Shown: in pieces, positions 51,851 through 60,796 of the stretch | Position numbering within the stretch: the stretch's first letter is position 1 | Layout: every line of letters starts with the position of its first letter | Source: JAHDHW01 sp963793295 | Lineage (GTDB): Bacteria; Bacteroidota; Bacteroidia; Chitinophagales; Saprospiraceae | Reading direction: 5' to 3' | Assembly (NCBI GenBank): GCA_963793295.1 | Contig: CAWBZX010000010.1 | Span: forward strand, 1 to 64,000 | DNA length: 64,000 nucleotides | Notes under the pieces: model-generated | Told to the model about the DNA's origin: nothing | The model's input: only the letters and a program-made list of their open reading frames with translations | The model's database searches: none | Translations under genes and position numbers: made by a program

Positions 51851-52079
51851 TGACTTGGCATTCAATACCGGAAATGTAAATGCAGACCTCAATTTTGATG
51901 ATCAGATTGGGCGTATTAAGGCAAATGCGGACTCTCTTCAAACGACTATGCCTTACAACCAATACCAAACTTCTCTCAATGAGTTTGTATGGGATATGAA
52001 GGAAGAAACCATCACTTTCAAAAATGAAAGTGGGGGTAAGGGAGACTTTTATCTATCCATCCGGATCAGGATTCCTTGA
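51831..52079 (+). CDS. Middle piece of the broken secreted protein
   Basis: About 80 codons in a second frame, between the two indels. It reads VKTIGYDDLAFNTGNVNADL at its start and FKNESGGKGDF near its end, both natural continuations of the flanking pieces. It has no start codon of its own that is likely to be used; TTG at 51855 is the first candidate. Confidence 0.55.
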   Translation, partial: VKTIGYDDLAFNTGNVNADLNFDDQIGRIKANADSLQTTMPYNQYQTSLNEFVWDMKEETITFKNESGGKGDFYLSIRIRIP

Positions 52080-53653
52080 CTTTTGAAGGGGAAACTGCTT
52101 TTTATGACCTGAAAACCAATGAATTGAAAATTGGAGGAGTAAATGTTATTCAAACCTGTGATGCCTTTATTTATACTGAAGATGGCAATATTGAAATTAG
52201 TAAAGGAGGGTTTATGGATACACTTACAAATGCTAAAATAGTAGCCAATACCAGTAATAAATACCATGTCATCAATCGGGCTACCGTCGATTTGATAGGA
52301 AAAAAAGATTATAGAGCAACTGGTTTTTACGAATATAATATTGGAAATCGAAACCAGGAAATTGAGTTTGCAAATATCATTGGAACAAGAGTCGGGAAGG
52401 GCAAACGAAGTGAAAAAGAGACTGTTACCCGAGCTGATGGAGAAGTTACTGAAAAAGATAGTTTTTATATCGATCATAAAACCGAATACCGGGGTAAAAT
52501 CAATCTAAACGCAGAGTCTAAAAATCTTACTTTCAAAGGCTTTGCACGCCTGGATGCACCCAACATACCTAGCAGACATTGGTTTTCTGTTCGCTTTGAA
52601 GGAGATAAAAATGATCTTGCAATAACCTACGATGTGCCTAAAAATTATGAAGGCGATCCATTGAGAACAGGAATCTTTTTAAGCAAATCCTCAGCAAAAA
52701 TGTACCCGAGTATAATGATGCCTCTTTATCTGAGAAAAGATCGGGTTATTATGGAAACCAAAGGAGATAAAACCGGAATTTTCAAATATAATAAGGAGAA
52801 TGACCAGTTTAATTTTGGAGATTCTACAAAAATGACATCGAATACCGTTTATGGAAATAAACTGACCTACTTTAATAAAAACGGAAAAATTACTGCCGAA
52901 GGGAAAATGAATATTGGTTCTGGATTGAATTATATAAATATAAGCGCTGCTGGTCAGGTTGAAACTTCTTTCCCTGATAGTATCATCCAAATGGATGGTT
53001 TTTCTGAGCCAGGAGAGACAACGATGAAATTTACAATCATGGCAGGAATTGATGCTATAATTCCGGATAAGTTATTAAAGATTATTGCTGGTGATCTTCA
53101 GTCCAGTAGTTTTGATGTTAGAGTTGTGGACTACTTAAAAGATATTGAATATTATGAAATGGCGCTACGTGAATTTATTCCAAATGAAAAGGACTACAAT
53201 ACAGAAGTTAACAAAATGAAAAACACTGGACTTGATCTACCAAGTAAATATGATAAGTTTGAATTTTTCTTCAGCAATTTAAAAATGGATTGGAATTCAG
53301 AATATCAATCTTTTATTTCTTCTGATCAAAAATTAGGATTGTGCAGTGTGGATGGAGAAGTAATAAACAGAATGGTAGAAGGTTACGTTGAGTTTAAAAT
53401 GCCAACTAATGAGGATGATCGGCTTTACATCTACCTTAAATCGCCAAGTGAATACTATTACTTTTTTGGCTATAAGCAGGGGATACTAAGTGCTACTTCA
53501 AATAATGAAAAATTTAATGAAGCGCTCCTTGGTTTGAAGAAAAAGGAAACCACGATCAAAATGGACGATGGACAATTTTATGAAATTGCTCCCGTAAATC
53601 AGGGAACTGCGCAAATGTTTGTGAATCGAATTCGAGCGGCTAAAAATCAATAA
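52076..53653 (+). CDS. C-terminal piece of the broken secreted protein
   Basis: 525 residues in the original frame, counted from a TTG at 52076; native sequence in this frame begins at about 52040, after the in-frame TAA (52037-52039). It begins TFEGETAFYDLKTNELKIGG, shows the same beta-rich style as the N-terminal piece, and runs to a normal TAA. No signal peptide is present, which argues that it is not an independent secreted protein. Confidence 0.65.
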   Translation: MTFEGETAFYDLKTNELKIGGVNVIQTCDAFIYTEDGNIEISKGGFMDTLTNAKIVANTSNKYHVINRATVDLIGKKDYRATGFYEYNIGNRNQEIEFANIIGTRVGKGKRSEKETVTRADGEVTEKDSFYIDHKTEYRGKINLNAESKNLTFKGFARLDAPNIPSRHWFSVRFEGDKNDLAITYDVPKNYEGDPLRTGIFLSKSSAKMYPSIMMPLYLRKDRVIMETKGDKTGIFKYNKENDQFNFGDSTKMTSNTVYGNKLTYFNKNGKITAEGKMNIGSGLNYINISAAGQVETSFPDSIIQMDGFSEPGETTMKFTIMAGIDAIIPDKLLKIIAGDLQSSSFDVRVVDYLKDIEYYEMALREFIPNEKDYNTEVNKMKNTGLDLPSKYDKFEFFFSNLKMDWNSEYQSFISSDQKLGLCSVDGEVINRMVEGYVEFKMPTNEDDRLYIYLKSPSEYYYFFGYKQGILSATSNNEKFNEALLGLKKKETTIKMDDGQFYEIAPVNQGTAQMFVNRIRAAKNQ

Positions 53654-53804
53654 AACAGTAGCTTTTACACACTTTACTATAAATCTGTTTTCCAACTGTC
53701 CTGCTTTTGTCTTTTGCAGAAATGATGGAAAAACAAATGGAAGACTTCCTTATATTGACAAACCATAAGTTTTTCTTTGCTTCTTTTAACCAAAATCTTG
53801 AAAC

Positions 53805-55736
53805 ATGAAACAAATTACCCCTCTGGTTTTCTTAGTTCTTTTAGTAAATACCCTTATTGGTCAAAATTTAACTTTCCAACCTGTTAATCCGATCCCCGGA
53901 GAAAGGGTTTCCATACAATACAATCCTTTAGGCTCTGATCTCGAAAGAGCAGAAAAAATTGAGGCTGTTTGTTATGAGATTTCAGATGAAGGACCAGTGG
54001 CGACTGAGATTTATCTTCAAATGAAGGACAATGTTTATTCTAGTGCAATGGTAATTGCCCCGCAATCAAAAGCTGTTTTTATTTCGTTGAGCGCGGATAC
54101 TAAAAAAGACAATAACAATGATGAAGGTTATGGATTTATAGTTTACCAAAATGACCGAAAAACGCCGCAATCAGGAGCTTTTGCAAGTATGGCTTTGGCT
54201 TATGGCAATTACTATCGAACCATCGGAATTGAAAGAGATTATGGAAAAGCTTTAAGCTATTTACAAAAAGAATACAGTCTGTTTCCAGATTCGAAAAAAG
54301 AAGGTAAATATTTGAAAAACTATGCTTTTTATGCTGCAAAAGAAAAAAATGAAGCAGTAATTTCAGAATGTGAAAATTTGATTAAAACGCTCCGAATACA
54401 GGTCAAGGAGGAAGCAGATTTACAACTTATCAGCTCTATCCTAAACAATATTGGCGACAAAGCAGCAGCAGAAGAAATTAACGAAAAGATTTTCATTGAA
54501 TACCCTGAAGGAGATTTGGCCCAAAGGAATATGATCAATTCCTTTTTCAGAGCAAAAGGATTAGAGAATAAATTAGAAATTTATAATACAATCAATACAA
54601 AATTCGGGAAAAATGAAAGCCTGCTTTCTTCTTTGGACCGAATGAATGGTGCAATGGCTCTGGAATATGGAAAATTAAATGATTGGACCAACTTTAATAA
54701 ATATTTTTCATTGGTAAAAGACCTTTTAACAAAAGCCAGCAATTTAAATAGCCTGGCTTGGGGAATGTCCGGTGAAAGTTTAGATGCAAAACCAGAGCAG
54801 GCTGCAAAAGGAAAAGAATTATCAAAACAATCCTTAGACTTGATGCAATCCGCGTTGGATTCCGGAAGTTCAAAACCCGCTTCCCGAACAAAAAATCAAT
54901 GGAAGAAGCAATTGGAATATTCCTATGGAATGTACGCGGATACATATGCGCTTTGTGCTTATCACGACGGCGATTTGAAAGATGCCCTTAATTACCAATC
55001 CATTGCTTGCGAAGCTAATGATTTTATGAATGGAGAAATGAATGAGCGATACTGTTTTTATCTGGAAAAAGCGAATGGAGCAGAAGCTGTTGAAGCAGAA
55101 CTTCAAAAATTGATCAGTCGCGGAGTTGCCTCTGCCAATATGAAAGAGCAATACCAGCGGGTTTATATGGAAAATAATACTGTAGAAAAGGCATTTGAAA
55201 AAAATATGGCTTTTTTGAAATCAATTGCAGATGAAAAGAAAAGGAAAGAATTAAAAGAGAAAATGATTGAGGAAAAGGCGCCTGATTTTTCCTTGGTTAA
55301 TCTTAAAGGAGAAAAAGTTGCGATGAGCGATTTAAAAGGTAAAGTTGTTGTTTTGGATTTCTGGGCTACCTGGTGTGGACCATGCAAAGCTTCTTTTCCG
55401 GGGATGCAAAATGCGGTTGAAAAATACCAATCTGATAATGAGGTGGTTTTCTTGTTTTTAGATACCTGGGAAAGCGCTGAAAATAAAACAGAAAATGCTC
55501 AGAAATTTATCGATAGCAAGGGTTATACTTTTAATGTTTTAATGGATGACAATAATGAAATAGTTGCGAAATACAAAGTAAGTGGCATCCCTACCAAATT
55601 TGTTGTCGATAAAAATGGAGCTATTCGGTTTAAAAGCACAGGTTTTGGAGGAAATAATGATGAACTGGTAAATGAACTTTCGATGATGATCGACATGGCT
55701 AATGAAGCAAGTTCTAATGAAAAAACAATGCCTTGA
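53805..55736 (+). CDS. Secreted protein with C-terminal thioredoxin (TlpA-like) domain
   Basis: 643 residues. A signal peptide ends at about residue 20 (LVNTLIGQ). The N-terminal part resembles a beta domain (about 22-110). A helical, TPR-like stretch follows, to about 480. The C-terminal domain from APDFSLVNLKGEKVAM is TlpA/ResA-like with redox Cys524 and Cys527 in WCGPC and the cis-Pro in SGIPTKFVV. It probably reduces disulfides or supports cytochrome c or envelope protein folding in the periplasm. The partner of the long N-terminal part is unknown. Confidence 0.85.
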   Translation: MKQITPLVFLVLLVNTLIGQNLTFQPVNPIPGERVSIQYNPLGSDLERAEKIEAVCYEISDEGPVATEIYLQMKDNVYSSAMVIAPQSKAVFISLSADTKKDNNNDEGYGFIVYQNDRKTPQSGAFASMALAYGNYYRTIGIERDYGKALSYLQKEYSLFPDSKKEGKYLKNYAFYAAKEKNEAVISECENLIKTLRIQVKEEADLQLISSILNNIGDKAAAEEINEKIFIEYPEGDLAQRNMINSFFRAKGLENKLEIYNTINTKFGKNESLLSSLDRMNGAMALEYGKLNDWTNFNKYFSLVKDLLTKASNLNSLAWGMSGESLDAKPEQAAKGKELSKQSLDLMQSALDSGSSKPASRTKNQWKKQLEYSYGMYADTYALCAYHDGDLKDALNYQSIACEANDFMNGEMNERYCFYLEKANGAEAVEAELQKLISRGVASANMKEQYQRVYMENNTVEKAFEKNMAFLKSIADEKKRKELKEKMIEEKAPDFSLVNLKGEKVAMSDLKGKVVVLDFWATWCGPCKASFPGMQNAVEKYQSDNEVVFLFLDTWESAENKTENAQKFIDSKGYTFNVLMDDNNEIVAKYKVSGIPTKFVVDKNGAIRFKSTGFGGNNDELVNELSMMIDMANEASSNEKTMP

Positions 55737-55753
55737 CATAAAATCAAGTTTTT

Positions 55754-55786
55754 AAAAAAGAGAGTCTAATTCAGGCTCTCTTTTTT
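55754..55786 (+). terminator. Intrinsic terminator
   Basis: A 14-bp stem with one G-T pair (55754-55767 with 55773-55786), a 5-base loop and a T run. It begins 18 bases after the thioredoxin-domain gene's stop. Confidence 0.87.
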
Positions 55787-55990
55787 ATTGCTTTTTTTTT
55801 AGAAATAATTATTCTCATTTTAATAAAATTTAAGCATTTCCCTTTTTTATAAAATTAGTTGAGCAAGTTGAAATACAACGAGCCAAAATTGATGAAAGTC
55901 ATATTTTTAAGTGACCCGTATCACTGAATGTCGATCGCATCTTAATTCATCTTTGCCCAGAGTTGATTTATTAATCAAAAATCAGGCATT

Positions 55991-57607
55991 ATGAAAAAGA
56001 TACTTTTCCGAGCTTTAATTACCCTATTCTTTTTGCCAATCATTTTAAATGCACAAACGCCAGTACTGGTAAAAAATATCCACCCTTCAGGAGGTTCTGA
56101 TCCTGAAGAACTGACCGATTTGAATGGCACGCTGTTTTTTAAAGCAAATGACAACGTTCATGGGTATGAGCTATGGCGTTCTGACGGGACATCCGATGGC
56201 ACACAAATGGTACTCGATATCAACCTCGATGGTAGCAGTGATCCTCTTGAGTTCACTCCCTCCGGTAACTGGTTGTTCTTTCGGGCTAACGATGGCATCC
56301 ATGGTGAAGAACTATGGATTTCAGATGGAACGTTGGACGGCACATTTATGATGTTTGATATTCATCCAAGTGGTAGTTCAGAGCCTGAATATTTGTCAGA
56401 GGTTGATGGGGTTGTCTACTTCAAAGCCAATGATGGTACAAATGGATTAGAGCTCTGGAAATCTGATGGTACAGAAGAAGGCACTGTAATGGTGAAGAAT
56501 ATTGACCCTACCGGAAACGGTGAACCAATGTATCTTATATACTTTAATGGCACACTGTTTTTCTCTGCTGTAGACGATGACAATGGTCGGGAACTCTGGA
56601 AATCTGATGGCACGGAAACAGGCACAATAATGGTCGCGAATATTAATCCTTCTGGCAGCTCAGATCCACAAAATTTTACCGTGTCAAATGGAATGCTTTT
56701 CTTTCGGGCAAAAGATGGAGCAAGTAATGGAACTGAATTATGGAAAACGGATGGTACAGAAGCAGGGACCCAATTAGTGAAGAATATAAATCCAAACGGA
56801 AATTCCGATCCTCAGGAATTGACTGACGTGGAAGGCGCTCTTTTTTTCAGTGCAACCGATGGCCAATCTGGTGTCGAACTTTGGAAAAGTGATGGATCTG
56901 AAAATGGGACTATAATGGTAAAAGATATCAATACCAGTATAGGCTCTAACCCACAGGAATTAACCAACTTCAATGGCATTTTGTTTTTCAGCGCAACAGA
57001 TGGTTTTTCCGGGCATGAGCTCTGGAAATCAGATGGCACAGCTGTAGGAACGGTCATTGTCAAAGATATCAATCCTCAGGGTAGCTCCAACTCAGCACCA
57101 AATTATCTCACAGTCTATGATGAAAAATTATACTTTCAGTCAACAGATGGCCCTCACGGAAAAGAACTGTGGGTTTCAGATGGTACAACAAATGGTACCC
57201 AGATGGTGGCAGACATTAATCCGGTTGGAAGTTGCGATCCTGCTTATTTAACTGTTTCCAACAATATCCTTTTTTTTCAGGCGAATGATGGTACAAGTGG
57301 TCATGAATTGTGGAAACTTGATATTACAACTGGCATTTCTAAAATTGAGTCAAATAGCAGATTCAAGATTTTCCCAAATCCTGTTTCCAATCATTTTTAC
57401 TTAAAATTTGAGGAGCCTCACGAATTTGATTTTAAGGCAAAAATCTTCGATACCTTTGGCAGGTTAGTTAAAATGCATTCAATAAAGGCTACTGACAATT
57501 ATTCTTTAATAGAATTTAATGTTAGCGATTTACAAAGCGGAATTTATTATTTCAGCATGATGCGTGAGAACGGGGAAATATTGACGAAAAAATTTGTAAA
57601 ACAATAA
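55991..57607 (+). CDS. Secreted repeat protein (nine ELWxSDGT repeats) with T9SS sorting domain
   Basis: 538 residues. A signal peptide ends at about residue 21 (IILNAQ). Nine repeats of about 47 residues follow, each with the core ELWKSDGT-x-x-GT and a LFF-x-A-DG strand. The ELW positions are 60, 107, 154, 201, 249, 296, 343, 392 and 439, and the last copy is degenerate (ELWKLDITTG). The regularity suggests a closed beta-propeller or solenoid. The C-terminal 85 or so residues (from FKIFPNPVSNHF) are a T9SS type A sorting domain, so the protein is likely displayed on or released from the surface. The ligand is unknown. Confidence 0.87.
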   Translation: MKKILFRALITLFFLPIILNAQTPVLVKNIHPSGGSDPEELTDLNGTLFFKANDNVHGYELWRSDGTSDGTQMVLDINLDGSSDPLEFTPSGNWLFFRANDGIHGEELWISDGTLDGTFMMFDIHPSGSSEPEYLSEVDGVVYFKANDGTNGLELWKSDGTEEGTVMVKNIDPTGNGEPMYLIYFNGTLFFSAVDDDNGRELWKSDGTETGTIMVANINPSGSSDPQNFTVSNGMLFFRAKDGASNGTELWKTDGTEAGTQLVKNINPNGNSDPQELTDVEGALFFSATDGQSGVELWKSDGSENGTIMVKDINTSIGSNPQELTNFNGILFFSATDGFSGHELWKSDGTAVGTVIVKDINPQGSSNSAPNYLTVYDEKLYFQSTDGPHGKELWVSDGTTNGTQMVADINPVGSCDPAYLTVSNNILFFQANDGTSGHELWKLDITTGISKIESNSRFKIFPNPVSNHFYLKFEEPHEFDFKAKIFDTFGRLVKMHSIKATDNYSLIEFNVSDLQSGIYYFSMMRENGEILTKKFVKQ

Positions 57608-57645
57608 TTTAAATAATAGAATAAAAAAAACCAGCAATGAGTAAT

Positions 57646-57680
57646 AAAAAGGAGCGCCAAAATATTGACGCTCCTTTTTT
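57646..57680. terminator. Bidirectional intrinsic terminator
   Basis: Inverted repeat AAAAAGGAGCG (57646-57656) / CGCTCCTTTTT (57669-57679) with a 12-base loop, lying between two convergent genes and ending in A/T runs on both strands. Confidence 0.9.
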
Positions 57681-57687
57681 ATTTCAA

Positions 57688-60369
57688 TTAAAATCTAATA
57701 TTCAATTTTCCTGAAATAATTGTTCCATTAAAACCGAATTGATTAACCTCCCAAGGATATTGGAAACGGCCACCAAGATCTGTTACAAAATCTCCTACTG
57801 TATTGATTTTGTCTGGATATACATTAAGCAGATTATTAACAGCTATACTTAGCCCTACCGTTTTTGAAAAACGATAATCAAGATAAAGGTCAGTAACGAT
57901 TTTAGCGCCAAAAGTTTGATCATAGGCTGCATCATCCGTTGGCAAATCACTTCCATTAGGCCCAAGTGGTGCACCATTTAGACCGTTATCAACATGTTGC
58001 CAGGTTACTTCTCCAAAATAGGTGTTGTTTACAACAGCTGTAAAATTTTTGATTTTATAAGAAAGCCCAAAAAGTATTTTATTGTTAGGCCGTGCTGAAA
58101 TTATTCGGGATTGTTCTTTGCGATCAAAAATATCAACTTTCGCATCCGCAATTGGTTTTGGCGTTGCAATTTGCCCTTCAATTTTAGTCTCATTAAAATT
58201 AGCAGAAAGATTTATCCCTAAAACGCCAGGACCCGCCTGTGTTGAATAATTAGCTACGATATCTACGCCACTTGTGGTAGTATTTACTGCATTTGTAAAA
58301 AATTTCAAACTGGTGATTTGAGCTTCATCTAGTATCTGATAAACCAATGTTGTCGTATCATCAGTCGAAATAGAACTGGAATATACAATCCGGTCATCAA
58401 CAGCAACCGAGTAATAATCAACGGAGACATACAATCCTTTAGCTGGTTTAGCAGCAAAACCGAAGGAATAATTTGTGGCTTGTTCTTCTTTTAATTTTGG
58501 AACTTCAAGCGAACGAATAACCGAACTTTCATTATTAAAAGTACCTTGATTAGAAACAGTTCCTCCTGAAATAAGGGTCTGGACGTTACTCAAATATATT
58601 TGATGTAAGGAAGGAGCACGAAAACCAGTAGATGCGGAAGCTCTTATTGAAATTTTGTCATCCAAAAATTTATAGCGTGCATTTGCTTTCCAGTTGAAAG
58701 TTTCTCCAAAATCAGAATATTTTTCAAACCTGGCAGCACCTCCAATAAGAAGATCTTCAGTAATATCAAGAACAGCATCAACATAAAAACCAACATTATA
58801 CCGATTGACATCAATGGCATTTTGAGGCTGAAGGCCTGGAAATGATTGTGCGCCACCAGAGCCTGTTTCGTTGAAATATGATGCTTCGTCACCAGGATTC
58901 GTTACAAAATTTTCTGTTCTAAACTCTGTTCCAAAAGATATGGTGAAAGATTCAATCTGCCGGGAAAGATCCAGATTGGAAACTTGATTACGAAACTCAT
59001 AACCTCCTGGTCTGAAACTTGTTGGTGATTGTGCACCCAAATCTATGTTTAAGGAGTTGTTTACAGTATAATCCACTATATTTCCTCCAAAAATAGTACT
59101 GAGGTCATATTTCCATTCATTTTTCTGACCACGAACCCCAACAGCAAAGGTATTGTCAAATATATCTCCTTCAAAAGATGGTTGGAAGCCTTGATATTCT
59201 TCCCCTGGCTTATGAAAAATGTTATGAGGATCCGGGACCCAATATGGAGCACGATATAATGCATAACTGATGCCTTTTCGATAAACCAAACCACCAAAGC
59301 TGTATATTTCAGCTTCTTCTGTCACCGGTAAGCTCATATTAAAAAACACATCGGCAGTGGTCATATTAGGTGTTCCGACAGTCATCCCAAGTCCAGGATT
59401 TTTTTGAATCCAGGGATTAGAAGCGTCCACGCCAAAAAGATCATCTTTTCCTGGTTCTCCTGCGCGGTTTGTTTCTTCCTGATTACTATATGAAGTGGTT
59501 AAATTTACATATCCTTTTTTACCTAATTTAAAACCAGTATTAATATTGTATCCGATAGAAAAACCATCTCCTTCTGTGGTAATTCCAGAAAATAGATTTA
59601 CATCTGTGAACTCATAGTCATCTTTTAATATGATGTTAATTACACCTGCAATGGCATCAGAACCATATTGCGCAGAAGCACCATCTCTTAGTACTTCGAT
59701 TCGCTCGATCGCTGCTACAGGAATACTTTTCATATCTACACCAACTTCACCTTTTCCGGGAGTATCATTGATATAAACCAAAGAACTGGCATTTTTTCGC
59801 TTTCCGTTAATTAAAACCAACGTTCGGCTTGGTCCAAGTCCTCTTAAATCAGCAGGGTCAAAATGAGCAGTCGCATCCGAAATGGTTTGCTGTGTAGAAT
59901 TAAAAGAAGGCACCGAATAATGCAGCATTTTATCAAACGATTGCTGCCCTGTGGTGATCATATCTTCCATCTTTACATTGTCGATTGGAACCGGACTTGT
60001 AATCATCGTTCTAGGTCTGAACCGGGCACCAACAATTACAATATCATCAAGGTTGATTCCGCCTTCTCGCAAGGTAATTTTAATTTCGTCTTCATTATCT
60101 ACCTGCATCTCTTGCGGTTCATAACCAACATAAGAGACAACAAGTGTAATTGGAAGGCTACTTACTTCCAGCATAAAGTTTCCAAGGGCATCTGTGGTTG
60201 TTCCAGTTGAGGTTGCCTTATCAGAGACATTTGCGCCAATTAAAGCTTCTCCGGTTTCATCATCTGATACATTTCCTTTGACAACTACTTGAGTAAAACT
60301 GACAGAAGCAATAAAAAGAATTGCCAAAGTCAGCAAAAAGTTAAGGTGTGGTGTAAGTTTTTTCATCAT
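57688..60369 (-). CDS. TonB-dependent outer-membrane receptor
   Basis: 893 residues. A signal peptide (to about residue 26) and a CarboxypepD_reg-like domain (VVVKGNVSDDETGEALIGAN) are followed by a TonB plug domain with LRGLGPSRTLVLINGKR and IERIEVLRDGASAQYGSDAI, typical of receptors. The C-terminal two thirds are a beta-barrel, ending in a Phe (NIRF) as barrel proteins do. No SusD-like partner or DUF4249 gene is adjacent. The substrate is unknown. Confidence 0.9.
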   Translation of the reverse strand: MMKKLTPHLNFLLTLAILFIASVSFTQVVVKGNVSDDETGEALIGANVSDKATSTGTTTDALGNFMLEVSSLPITLVVSYVGYEPQEMQVDNEDEIKITLREGGINLDDIVIVGARFRPRTMITSPVPIDNVKMEDMITTGQQSFDKMLHYSVPSFNSTQQTISDATAHFDPADLRGLGPSRTLVLINGKRKNASSLVYINDTPGKGEVGVDMKSIPVAAIERIEVLRDGASAQYGSDAIAGVINIILKDDYEFTDVNLFSGITTEGDGFSIGYNINTGFKLGKKGYVNLTTSYSNQEETNRAGEPGKDDLFGVDASNPWIQKNPGLGMTVGTPNMTTADVFFNMSLPVTEEAEIYSFGGLVYRKGISYALYRAPYWVPDPHNIFHKPGEEYQGFQPSFEGDIFDNTFAVGVRGQKNEWKYDLSTIFGGNIVDYTVNNSLNIDLGAQSPTSFRPGGYEFRNQVSNLDLSRQIESFTISFGTEFRTENFVTNPGDEASYFNETGSGGAQSFPGLQPQNAIDVNRYNVGFYVDAVLDITEDLLIGGAARFEKYSDFGETFNWKANARYKFLDDKISIRASASTGFRAPSLHQIYLSNVQTLISGGTVSNQGTFNNESSVIRSLEVPKLKEEQATNYSFGFAAKPAKGLYVSVDYYSVAVDDRIVYSSSISTDDTTTLVYQILDEAQITSLKFFTNAVNTTTSGVDIVANYSTQAGPGVLGINLSANFNETKIEGQIATPKPIADAKVDIFDRKEQSRIISARPNNKILFGLSYKIKNFTAVVNNTYFGEVTWQHVDNGLNGAPLGPNGSDLPTDDAAYDQTFGAKIVTDLYLDYRFSKTVGLSIAVNNLLNVYPDKINTVGDFVTDLGGRFQYPWEVNQFGFNGTIISGKLNIRF

Positions 60370-60796
60370 TGTTTTGAAATTAATTAAGGAATTGGGTTCA
60401 AAAATTTCTAATCGCGATGATTATTTTAAATCATTTCAATTATTTGATTAACGTTTTGGAATTGAAATCGCTGGTTAAGATAATAAAAACAGTGATGTAT
60501 TTATATTTTAATTCAAGGAGGTTTTAGAGTATTTTGATTTATTTTCTTGTAATAAGTTAGCTTTTTATTTTGAAAAAATTATTTATTGTGATATAAATAT
60601 TGGATGGATGGGTGTGGAAACAGATTGAGTCTTTCTGACCTAAAAAAAATCAATTGGAAATTGCATGAAGTTTTTGTTTTTTTGACTATTCATATTAAAA
60701 ATAGATGGTATGGTTTTGGAATCTTAAGGGTAATCGTTTCAAGGTTTTAAAACAATGGTTCTTGAAAATAATATGACCAAAAGGTTCCCCTTCAAT
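60370..60796. other. Intergenic region between divergent genes
   Basis: About 430 AT-rich bases between the TonB receptor (minus) and the giant surface protein (plus). Both promoters should lie here, but no full consensus was found on either strand. No hairpin with a T run or reading frame of interest was seen. Confidence 0.45.

Larger units (their letters stand above)
49118..53653 (+). pseudogene. Large secreted protein of unknown function, broken by two compensating frameshifts
   Basis: When both breaks are repaired, one frame of 1,511 residues starts at the ATG at 49118 with a signal peptide (MIFTSLLISTTYAQ). The first break is at an AAAA run (51827-51830): removing one A joins SNSK to VKTIGYDDLAFNTGNVN. 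The second is at a TTTT run (52047-52050): adding one T joins GGKGDF to LSIHPDQDSLTFEGE. The net change is zero, so the true gene would have the observed length. Downstream sequence keeps protein-like codon use. Either the gene is recently inactivated, or the two homopolymer indels are sequencing errors. The protein is beta-rich and I do not recognise its family. Confidence 0.75.

Noticed and set aside
51855..52079. A 74-residue independent small gene
   Set aside because: Its peptide continues the flanking pieces once two homopolymer indels are corrected, and it has no start other than an unlikely TTG, so it is part of the broken large gene.
56158..57072. Minus-strand frames within the ELWxSDGT repeat gene
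   Set aside because: They are complements of the repeat and simply mirror its periodicity (repeated VPSDFQSS); no independent evidence supports them.
55991..57607. Direct repeats as a CRISPR array
   Set aside because: The repeats are 141-base coding units in one open frame with degenerate copies; there are no short identical repeats with unique spacers.
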